From Grifola frondosa (taxonomy: Eukaryota > Basidiomycota > Agaricomycetes > Polyporales > Grifolaceae), in assembly GCA_001683735.1 (NCBI GenBank), contig LUGG01000003.1, positions 1 to 64,000 on the forward strand: 64,000 nucleotides of DNA. Direction: 5' to 3'. This document shows, in pieces, positions 34,494 to 45,156 of the stretch. Below the pieces are notes generated by a model. It was given only the letters and a program-made list of their open reading frames with translations, made no database searches and was not told where the DNA came from. Numbering within the stretch: position 1 is the first letter of the stretch; the number at the start of each line of letters is the position of its first letter. A program made the translations under genes and the position numbers.

Positions 34494-35231
34494 TGCGATA
34501 GTCAGCGGATGCGTTGCGGTGTCAATGTTTTTGGACGGGCCAGAACTCAGGCATTTCAATGAGTGACCTATAGCGCATACACATCATAACGCGTGACACG
34601 AGAGGCGAAAAAATACTCATGGATGAATTGAGGAAGTGTGGTGGGGCGCTGGATCCAGGACATGTATGGAAGAGATTATCCGCCGGTGCGCACGGTAGTA
34701 CTGCAAAAGTTTATTTGTCCATGCCAAATATTGGCTTATATGGTGAAATCATGCACTTATCCAGACATATATTTACCATTTAAGGTAATATTTGGTCTGG
34801 ACAAATAAACCTTCGTGCACTCTGACCTATTTATGCAACCGGCTGTACATGTATAGGCCATTGTTCTGATGAAGTTTCTGGACACTGCCAGCACTGGAGC
34901 TCAGGCCTGGCTCAGGGCTCAATTGTGAAGATGTAGACTTCGAAACAGATAGTCAGACTCCGAGAACCTCGGCAAGGCGCTCATCTTGGCGTCTTCCGAA
35001 CCAAATGTTCTTGAGCTGAGTCCCTTGCTATTCGCACTTCGAATTCTGATTTGAATACATCAGTCGCGGTTGGGAAGAATTCTCCACACATGTATATGCA
35101 GTTTAGTCTGATCGGATCCGAGGGGGTTCGTCCGTGCTATTCTGCTACCAAAGCATGCCATATTTGAACGCTCGTCAAATAACCATCTCACTCACGACTC
35201 AACATAAGACTCTGCTACTTGTGCATCCATA
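34494..35231. promoter_or_regulatory. Shared upstream region of two divergent monooxygenase genes
   Basis: The two FAD monooxygenases start outward from this 738-bp spacer, so it must hold both promoters. It carries the 109-bp inverted-repeat element at 34705-34813. No specific factor-binding site can be named by eye. Confidence 0.5.
34705..34813. mobile_element. Small inverted-repeat (MITE-like) element
   Basis: The left arm, aagtttatttgtccatgcca followed by aatatt (34707-34732), pairs with the right arm aatatttggtctggacaaat followed by aaacctt (34787-34813), with about three mismatches over 26-28 bp. The spacer is about 55 bp. It would fold as a long hairpin. No clear target-site duplication is visible and its ends differ from those of the 41 kb MITE. 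It could be a MITE or a transcribed hairpin in the shared promoter. Confidence 0.7.
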
Positions 35232-37780
35232 ATGTCCGCCACTACATACACTGACGTGCTCATCGTCGGGGCTGGACCGACAGGACTGATGGCAGCGGTC
35301 TGCCTTTCCCGCTTGAACCAATAAAGTTATTGATAAAAGGCGAGTCTTATACTATACTGTCACGAATCGTCGAAATTTGGGGCGTGTTTAGAATTCCAGG
35401 CGAGATTGGGGCAGGCTGACGGCATCCAACCGCGCACAATGGAAATCTGGGATAGCCTCGGGATGGGAGACAAGCTCAGGCATGCGGGATCTCATGTATA
35501 TCAGATGGTATGGCTACAGTTCTGCGAGCTACAACCCACGATTTTTCATATTTCTTTATAAAAGGCTACATAACTCGAATAATGCAGCCACTGGTATCAA
35601 GGTGCGTTTTCTGAGTGCATTCCATATGGCAAGCTATCTAACACCCCTCCTCAGCAAATCAACAACGTGCTCAATATACCTCTTCCATCTGTTCGATATC
35701 CATTCGAGGTACTTGTCATGTCATTATCCGTACTTCTAACCTAATTCCGCATAGCTTATCGTTCCAGTGGAAGATATAGAGGGAATCATGAAAGAGACAT
35801 TAGCAGAAGCTAATATCAGCATTGATCAACCCTCCTCTTGGATAAATTCACTCTTCTGCGGCGGACGATTATCCGATACATGTGCCCTCAATTATTTCGT
35901 ATCCATTTGACAATTCCAAATCATTACGAGTAGGCCTCCTGTATTCACTTGAATGAACAGCGTCTGCAAGCTTCGCGCATTTCCCAGCATGCAAGAGCCG
36001 ACGCAGCATCACAAAAATATTTTGTTGACAGCGTAGAAACGATCCGAGCAAAGTTTATGATTGGCTGCGACGTATGTCGAATGACGGCGTCGCGCGCTCT
36101 CCGCAGAGCTCATACTTACTAGGTGCACAATCGTGGGTACGCCAACAATGCGGGATTTCATTGAACGGTACTGGCGTTGGTAAGCTCTTCCGGTTGCAGC
36201 GCAATTTATAATCTAATATCTAGCTCTTTGAGGTCTTTCCTATGGCGTAATTGACTTTACACCATCTACGAATTTCCCAAGCCCGCGTGCAAAGAGCATC
36301 ATCGAGTCTCCTATATCCGGAGCACTTGGGGTGCGTTTCATATGATTATGCAGCGATACTCAAATTTTTAACCCATGCATGCACAGTACATCCCTCGGCC
36401 TAATGGCACTGCGCGTGTGTACGCCTTGTTGAAAGATGCCTCTCTTGTGAATACGCTGGATACGACTTCATTGGAGGATATGACTGAGCATATCACGGAT
36501 GCAAGTGATGCCAGGAGACGGTATATACCTGGCTGACATATTATTAGATTGTCAGAAACGGTTTCCTTCCATACGAGATGCATATCAATAATGTCACTTG
36601 GTGCAACACCTACAAAGGTAGACTACATGTTGTTGTATCCTGCCTTCACTTATTTCAGATTTTCAAGTCTCACAGCGCGTCGCGTCGCGATTCTCACACG
36701 AAGGACGTGTATTCATTGCCGGAGATGCATGTTAGTAAAAGTGCTGCCATCCCGATGACGTTGAGTGACAGATGTATTTCATAGGTCACACGCATTCACC
36801 CAATGCCGGGCAAGGTGCCAACGTATCGATGGTAGATGCTTACAACCTGGGTCAGTGTACCCTCTTAGGCCCAAACCGATCGCACTAAATTCTAGGCAAT
36901 TAATATAGCTTGGAAGATTGCGTATGTCGTCAACGGCTGGAGCGGATCGAGCATTCTCGACACTTACGAGCAAGAGCGCCGCCCGTATAGCTTGGAGCTC
37001 ATAGAATTTGACAAGGAGATAGAGAAGCTCTTCCATCCGGAAGGCTTGTCTCCAGAAGAATATGCGCAGTAGGCTTGATTCATTTTTGACTGTCAATCTG
37101 ACTCTTTATGCTATTGCGCCAGACTCTGGCACCGCCATTTGATGTTCACAACGCAAGTGGCTTGCCCTGAGAAGTCCATTTTCTCTAACTCTTAATTTTA
37201 GGGAGTGGGCGTGCAGTATCGTTCATCGCTTACAGTATTAGCGGACTCCCCGGACGTTAAAACCAGCGTACAGATTGGCGAGCGCCTCCCTCCATCAGAC
37301 TTTGTTTGCTATATTGATTGGAACCCGTGCAACATACACGACATCCTACGTTACAACATGCAATTCAAGCTCGTCGTTTTTGCCGGTGACATCGCACAAG
37401 ATGCCGTGAAACGGCGCTTCTGCGACTTCATCGCTGCTTTACATGAGATGGCACCGCCCAAACCTTCTCTCGACATATATGCCGTAATTGACACTAAAAA
37501 AGAGGAGTTGAACGCGGAGTACTATGTATGGATGCGAGAGTATATTCCTGAGGCGCAGTATGTCCAACGTGTCTATTTGTTCTCTCCCCTTACTCATAAA
37601 CACTCGAGCAGGATATTCATAGACGATGGAATTATGGCGACGGGGATACACGGTGTGTCGGTCATGTCTTCTGGTTCGGGCGCTGCAGTGCTCGTTCGTC
37701 CCGATGGACATGTTGTCATGATAATTCCGGTATCGCGAGATAACGTTCACCGCGTTAGAGACTACCTTTCATCATTATGA
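35232..37780 (+). CDS. FAD-dependent aromatic monooxygenase (phenol-hydroxylase type), copy 2
   Basis: Starts at 35232: MSATTYTDVLIVGAGPTGLM (GxGxxG), then ADGIQPRTMEIWDSLGMGD after an intron (ggggcag acceptor), VRYPFE, VPVEDIEGIMKETLAEANI, KFMIGCD|GAQSWVRQQ (DG motif across an intron), DFTPSTNFPSPRAKSI, SQRVASRFSHEGRVFIAGDA (GD motif), CHTHSPNAGQGANVSMVDAY, NLAWKIAYVV, YEQERRPY, and a thioredoxin-like C-terminal domain (37205-37780) ending RDNVHRVRDYLSSL. About ten exons and 600 residues, as expected for phenol 2-monooxygenase-like proteins. A single break lies just after CLSRL (about 35315): the frame runs into TAA, while VIDKRR (expected next) is one base off. All later exons look sound, so a draft indel is as likely as a pseudogene. 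It diverges from copy 1. Confidence 0.8.
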
Positions 37781-38509
37781 CCAGAACCAGTGCCATATGA
37801 ATCAAGAAAGCACCATGATGTTTTCAGATTGCTGCCAGCAGACATGCCAAACTAGAGTTCAGACCTCGTCACGCGCCACCACTGCTGACTCCGATGTGAT
37901 CGCAGGCTGTATATATTGCCAGGTGTTTGCAACAGTCTGGAAGCTAAGTATCCTACATTTGGAGCATGGAATATTTCGGGGTCACGGTACGTACCTTTCT
38001 CGGAGGACCCGTGAGTAGGAGCGGGATCTATAGGATGCTGTCGTGGCCCAAAGAGGTGATTATCAATCAACGTTCAACAGATAAGTACACCGAATGCCAT
38101 ACTCCAAATCTTTCCAGGCCAAACGCCGAGTCTGGAACGAGGAAGGCTGCATATGCAGAGCACATATGGTGGCAACGGACGTCACCGTGGACGTTTGCCG
38201 CTTCGTAGCCCTTCGTGTAAGGTTCTCGATCGATCTCTTAATTGGGCCCTGATCGAGACCGATCATCGGCCGACCTCCAGCGCTGAACAAAAGTATACAC
38301 GTCGCAACAATCTGTCTGGTAAGGGGTGACACTTGGTGACTTCAGTGAGTGGGCCTGTGACTCTGGCCTGATCTATCTAGTTTACCTGTTATCTTTCAAT
38401 AGGGTTTCGGAATGGCAACCTGCCACGACTCTCATTCCGTTAAGAACCGCCTTGACCCTAGTACCATCATGCCTCCTCATCACAGTCTTCTCAGAGCAAG
38501 TTGCACATC
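37781..38509. other. Intergenic, no gene supported
   Basis: Spacer between the second monooxygenase and the DUF6534 gene. Nothing convincing on either strand. Confidence 0.4.
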
Positions 38510-40513
38510 ATGGCCGCTCTAGATACCACTTTCGGAATGTTATTCATAGGCCTTGTGCTGGCTACATTGTGAGCGGTTGTTATACTTGCTATTAACAATG
38601 CTCAAAAGTCTTCTTCTAGCCTGTTCGGAATCGCCGTGCGTATCACCTCCACCTTCGCCACTTCGTAAATTTACACCCACTTTTCATAGTTCCTTCAGAC
38701 CTACAACTATTACAGAAATTACCCCAAAGATCGTACTGGTGTAAAACTGACGGTGGGATTTATTGAGCATCTACTTGACGAGTTCACGACTGATATTCCG
38801 ACTGATATTCTCTTCTATTCAATGAGGTTGCGCTAGTCATGTATGTTCTGTCAGACAACTCTAATAACTTCTGTTATTAACCTCCCACATCAAGTCTTCT
38901 CGACACTGCTGGGACGGCCTGCGCAGCGCAGGGAATGTATTGGTACCTGGTGACTAACTACGGTGACCCGTCGGCATTGGCTGTGATTGATCGGCGAGTT
39001 CTTCATGAGACCGAAGCATTTTAAGCTGACAGTGGCGCTCCATGTTATGTAGAGCCCTCTGCGTACGTTTTCCGTCTTTTTATATGAGACAATTTCTGTC
39101 ATTAAATCACCCACCTGATCCATAGGTTGAAAGTTTGATTACGGTGCGAACGTCATATATCACGCTTCCCTGACCTCATACCGAATGATCCACTCTATCC
39201 AGGTTCTTGTCACTTTTATCGTGCAGTGGTATGTCTCACATACTAGCGGAAGCTGACGTTTACCCAGATATTCTTTCCAGCTTCTTTGCTCACAGCGTGT
39301 GGAATGGTATGTACTTCCATGTAGTAATTGTTATTGGAGTTTACGCAGTTTCCTTTCAGTCTCTGGAAAAAACCGCGTCATTACTTGTTTCATTGTTAGT
39401 AACGTGATCTTCATGTTAACACTATTTTGTGAACCTGGTTCCTTTTCGCAGGTGTTCACTTCGTTTTCCGCCCTCGGTACGTCCGTCTACACGCTTATAG
39501 TACTTGACTTAGTTCAGCCCTATTTCCAGTCATCGGTCTCGGTGAGCAATTCTGATTTCTCGGACTACGGCGATTTTAATGCGAATCAGCCATGTCCTCG
39601 GAGGATATCGTTCAAGGATTCTTCAGTGCTCTCGGTGCAACACGCTTCTGGGTAATATCACTCGCAGAGCCCCGACATCTCTCAGGCTAATTCATTCATA
39701 GGTTCTCGCTGGTCTAGACCTTGGCATAGCCGCGATGTGTGACATCGCCATTACGGCTTCGCTCTGCTACTACTTCCACTATCAGAAGAGCGGGTTCAAG
39801 CCGTATGTCTGCTTTCAACAGTCTGACCTTCACTAAATGATGTGTCTGTACTCCAGGACTGACACTATTTTGGATAAACTCATTGTATACACGATCAACA
39901 GAGGTATCATGACCTTGTGAGCGGAGCTGTGTGTTTCGCATCCATACTTCGCAGAAATGAATGTGGTATTCTAGCGTCATACAAACTCTCAACATGGCAC
40001 TGGTGAGATACGTTCTCGGTCATGCGATTGTATCTCTATCAACACTGACACTTCATAGTTCATTGGCATGCCAGACAATCTCATTTGGGGTCCCTTCCAT
40101 ATGATTTTGAGCAAAGGTTCGTCGTGCCGTTCCCCATACTTATATTTCGAAACTAATACATCCTGTAGTTTATACGATTGCGTTTCTTGCAACGTGAGCA
40201 GTTGACTCTTGCCTAAAGGTCCGAGCTAAACGTTGCGTAACATTTCTTCAGACTTAACCGCCGGGGGACCTCAGGAAAACCGCGCCAGTTGAATTGGAGT
40301 CCATGGAGTTCAAGTCACATGTTGGTGGGACATCCATGTCTGCTGGTTACTCTACCCAGACCAATCCTATCAACGTAAGTAGCATTTACAATAGACACGA
40401 ATGCATTGCGCAAACAACCTTGACTATGTCTGCTTGTATAGGAAGAGATCAGCGTTGCATTCCCGAATATTGTGCTGGAGTCTGGCGTTACCACTGGTTT
40501 CGACAAGGCCTAG
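38510..40513 (+). CDS. DUF6534-domain membrane protein
   Basis: Basidiomycete-expanded polytopic membrane family of unknown function. The start at 38510 (MAALDTTFGMLFIGLVLATL) is the characteristic N-terminus. Later exons give CAAQGMYWYLVTNYGDPSAL (about 38907-38985), SGKNRVITCFIVSNVIFM (about 39360-39452), GFFSALGATRFW, VLAGLDLGIAAMCDIAI, CYYFHYQKSGFKP (about 39700-39802), PTDTILDKLIVYTINRGIMT, SVIQTLNMALF, PDNLIWGPFHMILSKVYTI and FLATLNRR, and end FPNIVLESGVTTGFDKA with TAG at 40511-40513. The D-x-L-I...A..L.Y.L...R.GFK.T..ll..Li.Y.in.G..T.....l arrangement matches DUF6534 as I know it. Several exons between 38600 and 39300 are poorly resolved, and a small frame problem there cannot be excluded. 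It lies next to the metabolite-type block with no evident functional link. Confidence 0.75.
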
Positions 40514-41040
40514 GAGCATAACTACCACATGGCGAGATAGAGATGGCTTTCAGTTCTCATGGTATGTATGTGCACTTTGTCGCAAGTGTTTCATATGTCG
40601 TCTTGTACTTGATTCAGTCTCCTAATTTCTATCCTGCTGCTTCCTTCGGTGCGGCTGCACTGTATGCATTATCTACGCATGGCAATACACAGACGACGTC
40701 AATTCGAGGATACGCATGGCCGTGCTCTTCGGCCGAAACTTGCTTTATAAGCTGACCTACGTAGCTGCTGCATTTTCCCTCCATATTCAATGCACCATTG
40801 CTGTAAAGAGTACATTAGGAGACAGGGATAGCGCTTACATAGCCGGGCGATTGTATACGGGACTACAATGTCCAGCGCGGCAGAACATCGACCGCAAGAA
40901 AATATGCCAGAGACCTGAGATTGGCGCGAACACATGCATTGATACGAAGGGAGACGTCCTTCAAGATTTCGATGGTTGTAAATGGAGTAGCACCTGATAT
41001 GGGTTTGAAGGATGTAAAAAAAGGACGGACAAGACGAACT
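40514..41040. other. No supported gene
   Basis: Spacer between the DUF6534 gene and the MITE. A short open frame near 40543-40755 has no recognisable pattern. Confidence 0.35.
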
Positions 41041-41231
41041 CATCAGGAAAACTCCAATTCTGCTTTTCCGCCTGAAATGGCTGAAAAAAGTAAAATAAGC
41101 CGAAAAAAGAGCAGATAAGTTGATTCAGAGATTGGATCTACTTATTTTCACCTGTTTTCAGGCAATAAAGTGGCCAAAAAGCGCAAATAATTGCCAAAAA
41201 GCAGCTAAGTAAAATTGGAGTTTTCCTGATG
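41041..41231. mobile_element. MITE with perfect 19-bp terminal inverted repeats
   Basis: The left end catcaggaaaactccaatt (41041-41059) is the exact reverse complement of the right end aattggagttttcctgatg (41213-41231). The 191-bp interior has no coding capacity but carries several aaataag/agataag/ctaagt and ggccaaaaag-type subterminal motifs. Flanks are ...aact and ctca..., so a 2-bp ct duplication is possible. The same termini, with two mismatches on the left and one on the right, bound the 2.56 kb element at 52589-55151. This element is therefore an internally deleted relative mobilised by an unseen transposase. Confidence 0.9.
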
Positions 41232-41872
41232 CTCAAGGGTAGTTGTATGTTGGTAAAATAAAAATAAAATAAAAAGGTTGAGATACGACTATAACATTGT
41301 TCCTTTTATCATCGGAAGACACAATGTTAAGTCTCGATAACAAGAATAAGCCGTGCGATTCAGAGGCAGCCGACGGCGAAAATGATGAAGATCTCGATCA
41401 GGAACGAAGCTTTTGGTAAATAGATACAAACAGACCATATCGCATCATGCTTTACTCTTCTTCCTCCTCCGGCAACGTTACTATGTATTCTCTCAACATA
41501 CTTGGCTAGTGAAACTGAATCCAAGCGAGCACGAATGCCTTTCCTTCCTGCCTCCACCTCCGGCGCATTCTGCTTACGTGTTCCTCCGGTGCCTGCGGAC
41601 CTTCGAGGTCGAGACGCACGTTACCCATCTAGCCCAAAGACCTTTGTTGCCTTCAATAATGCATAAAAATATATCCAACTGCATGGTCCATTGCCACCTT
41701 GACGTTGGGACTGTACACTCTTCATCTGCGTTACGCTACGGAGGAGTCACATTGTCTTCATACATGTGATCGTGGGCGCGTGTCGCTTGTGCCACAAGGT
41801 GAGCTTATGAATCCCAGCACGAGCTATAGCGTCAGGTGCCTGTTGGGCACGTTTGGAGCATGAGGAGCATGC

Positions 41873-42259
41873 ATGGCGCACCATCGTCAGCCCAGGTTCA
41901 TCACTGACCATATTCATCCAGATCCCACCCAGCCATTTCTAAACGATTCCCGGTCGGTACATGCTAGTGTCTTTATGTCAACATCAAGGCCAAGGTTAAA
42001 TGCTCATGCCGTCTTCAGAGGACATCATTTCATCCTGTGCGCAGTCACAGACGCTATGGAACAATTTGGATTTGTTATGGAAGGGATTTCCCTCAAGGAA
42101 CTTACGGGAATACTGCTATGGAAGCTGTGGAAATCAGCGGGACACAATACCGCGCCCATGAGGTATGTTGCCTCATCTTCCTTATATCTAGACCCAAATT
42201 TGACCATGCAACATTACTCAGTACCGAATTGGTTTGTAATCCTTATAGCTCCCACATAA
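41873..42259 (+). other. Conserved open frame upstream of the F-box gene, unassigned
   Basis: The segment encoding MEQFGFVMEGISLKELTGI and LLWKLWKSA is preserved in both duplication units (near 42055 and 16960). It is followed in unit 2 by a possible donor (gtatgttgcc) and, further on, an acceptor-like ttag before the F-box start. Splicing to the F-box frame needs a phase that does not work with the obvious donor. It may be a small upstream gene, a 5' exon or chance. Confidence 0.25.
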
Positions 42260-42308
42260 CTGTATATTCTAACATGTCCCATCGTGTTAGATCCAACATC
42301 TCGACGAT

Positions 42309-43895
42309 ATGTTCGTTTCTGCTCTCTCTATTATCAGACGCTTTCGCAATTCCCGCCAGCCATCTCTCAGTCTCCCACCGGAGATCCTCGCTATCATATT
42401 CGAACATGTACCCGAAGGCCCCCATCCCCACCTCAACCTTGATGATACCATGTGGCTTACTTCGTATCAAAATACGTCCGAACTCATTCCTCTTACACAT
42501 GTTTGCCATCAATGGCGGATTGTCGCATTGTCTACGCCGTCGCTTTGGCGCAGTGTTCATGACAGAAGCTCTCTTGCTTCGGTAGCTATCGAACGATCAA
42601 AGGGTATGAGCCTAAATCTCGTCATCACCAGAGAGCCCAGGCCCTACCACGCTATCCATAGTTTGGTCAATTCTTACGAGTCGCCCATTCACGAACTACA
42701 CTGGATTTGTGACGAGGACCATGACCCACATGGCACAATTTCACATCTCCGTCTCAACTTCCGCGCGCCGCGGTTGGAATTCCTCACTCTGCGTGACCAC
42801 TCCACCTCCGACTTCGAGTCTTTCGGTCCAATTCTGTTTCAGGGACATACTCCACAGCTTCAATACCTGTCCCTTTCATGTTCTCAGTGGTTCCCGTCGA
42901 ACGAATTTCCATCGTTGACCCATCTTTCGCTGTCCAAAATCCGCGGATCAGACCCTAACATCATCCTACGAGCTACTTTGTCACTGCTATCGAGGACCCC
43001 CAATTTGCGCGATCTGGTCGTTGCAGACATCGTGTATCAGGACGGGAACGAGACTCGTATCATTCTTTTGATGTTCTTGACGAGGATAACGTTCGAGTCG
43101 ATGAAGCACGAGAGCATTTCGGTCTTATTGCGCCATCTCGACATCAGCCCCGACATTGCTATGCAGGTATTTACCTCTCATGCCACAAATCCCTCTGATC
43201 TCGCATCTCTGTCAAACCACTTCTCCGGCCGCTTGACGACTCTCCAATTTGCGAGTGTCGATTCGAAGACTCAATCGAAAGCGTCTGTCTCGACGGGGAT
43301 GCGGAACATGATCAACGACTGCAGCTTCGTAGTCTCCGCTGCGGGTTCGTCGTCCGCCCTGCGATATAACGTCCGCGGTGGTATGGTGGATGGTCTGATG
43401 GTGTGGTACGACCGATTATTCAATAACCTGCCCAAGCATGACATCCGGGAATTGTGGATACGCACGCCTTGGATCGGAGGGCCAGGCTGGGTGTTGCCCG
43501 GTGGAGCGTCTCGGATGAAGTCGTGGTCGTGCTTGGAGACCCTGGTCGTATTTGACTGCAGCTTGCACACGCTGTTGGTGTTTCTATCATCCGTGCGCGG
43601 CATTTGCGTCAATCTCTCCACGCTTCGCTTGATCTGGACGACCTCCGGCGCCAGCCTTGATCTCTCTGTTGGGCAGAATATCCTGACGGAGTTCGAGCTA
43701 CGCGGGCAGGGTTGCCGTGCGATGGCGCTTGTGGTAGAGGCTCAGGTCGGGGAATGTGATGCTGTTCGGCACGCGCCAGAGGAGGTGGAAGCTGTCTTCG
43801 AAGCCATCGAGTATAGGTTCTTCGAAGAGGTACCTACGATGGCCTTTCCCGATGTCTGTAACACTGGATGGTCGCCCAAGTTCCCTGCGTGGTGA
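42309..43895 (+). CDS. F-box / LRR-like protein
   Basis: A single uninterrupted frame of 528 residues. F-box core near residues 20-45: SLPPEILAIIFEHVPE, then LTHVCHQWRIVALSTPSLWR (residues about 66-85), the classic Agaricomycete F-box layout. Downstream, regularly spaced leucine-rich segments (LEFLTLRDHSTS, LQYLSLSCSQW, LTHLSLSKIRGS, LRDLVVADIV) suggest a leucine-rich-repeat-like substrate domain. By family it would bind Skp1 in an SCF ubiquitin ligase and select proteins for ubiquitination; the target is unknown. The start at 42309 is the first ATG before the F-box. A preceding ORF in the duplication (see 41873) may be a separate or 5' exon. A duplicate at 17.2-18.8 kb has lost the F-box from its frame. 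Confidence 0.85.
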   Translation: MFVSALSIIRRFRNSRQPSLSLPPEILAIIFEHVPEGPHPHLNLDDTMWLTSYQNTSELIPLTHVCHQWRIVALSTPSLWRSVHDRSSLASVAIERSKGMSLNLVITREPRPYHAIHSLVNSYESPIHELHWICDEDHDPHGTISHLRLNFRAPRLEFLTLRDHSTSDFESFGPILFQGHTPQLQYLSLSCSQWFPSNEFPSLTHLSLSKIRGSDPNIILRATLSLLSRTPNLRDLVVADIVYQDGNETRIILLMFLTRITFESMKHESISVLLRHLDISPDIAMQVFTSHATNPSDLASLSNHFSGRLTTLQFASVDSKTQSKASVSTGMRNMINDCSFVVSAAGSSSALRYNVRGGMVDGLMVWYDRLFNNLPKHDIRELWIRTPWIGGPGWVLPGGASRMKSWSCLETLVVFDCSLHTLLVFLSSVRGICVNLSTLRLIWTTSGASLDLSVGQNILTEFELRGQGCRAMALVVEAQVGECDAVRHAPEEVEAVFEAIEYRFFEEVPTMAFPDVCNTGWSPKFPAW

Positions 43896-45156
43896 AAGTC
43901 AGTGTCACCTTTGTCCTACTAAACATCCATTCTCACGACACGATGCCCTTATTATTTTTAGATCCATGCGCTTGAGACATATTTGTTGAAGCATGTCCTG
44001 TGTCGCGTATTTTCGCTTAGAAATAGGCATTTGATTTCGTCTTATATTCATTAACAGCACCAGTGCATATCCTCAACCTCTCTTTGCGAAACCTGCCATG
44101 CAACATGGCATTTGATGTTTTTTTTTGTCTGTCTTGCGCAGTCCTAAGTTTGCGCGATAGAGCGAGCTTCGATGATGTATAGCGATGCATTGGTGCTGCG
44201 ACCGTTGAGAGTGTGGGATGTTCTCTCTGCATGGCCTTGGGAAGGACGTGCGTCGAATCTTCTCATAGTGATAGGAACTGCCCCTGGCGAAGCACTTGAA
44301 GATGGATACCTGACGGGATGTGGAGATGCGATTTGTGGCTACCAGCTCTGAAATGATGCAGTTATGAGACGTTGAGTATCTTTACGTTCACATCCCACAC
44401 GGGGCTGATTTTGTGCACAGCATTCGTTAAATACAGCTCTGATCAATGCTGTCTGTGCTACTCGTTTCCCACTCCCGACATCCCTCACTATGCGGGGATG
44501 AAACCTCGCTCATCTTCTGGTTGTTCATCTCCACGATTCGCAATTGCACGCTGACGACGACTTCAGTGGTCGGTCTCAGATATTTCATGTCAGATGCGCG
44601 ACAATTAGAATACCATGCCAAGCCATCCAGGATGCGATGCTTCATCTAGATGGTTACGAAACGCCGTCCAACCAAACTCGGTTCGTGTGTGTAGGCACCC
44701 AAGCCAGCCCCACGCTCCCCGTATTTCTAATCTAGAAGTCATACCTAATTTGTATGATGATTCGCATACGTGTCGCACAGAGTAATCTTGCATCGAAGTT
44801 TCACACCCAATGGGGTTCAGATAAGCTGCCGAGCAACTTCGGTGAGCATGCTGCTCCGGATTTTATATTGCGAAGTGCTTCCTTTTCTCATACCGAGCAT
44901 TGCCTCGTCTTACAGAAGAAAGATATTCTCACGTCTACAAAATCATCTCGCCCGCATCTCTGTGTTCTATCATGGAAGAACCATGCTCCAGAAACAGTCC
45001 TGCGATGATACACAGCCTCATACTTGGGTTCTCGTTGTTTGCTTTATATGAGGTGAGATCTTAATGTACTGAGCTGCGGCCGTTACAGCCAACTTCCTCC
45101 TCAATCGAACCTTGCTGCTCCGTTGACAACTTCCACTCGCTGCAGATATCTCCATC

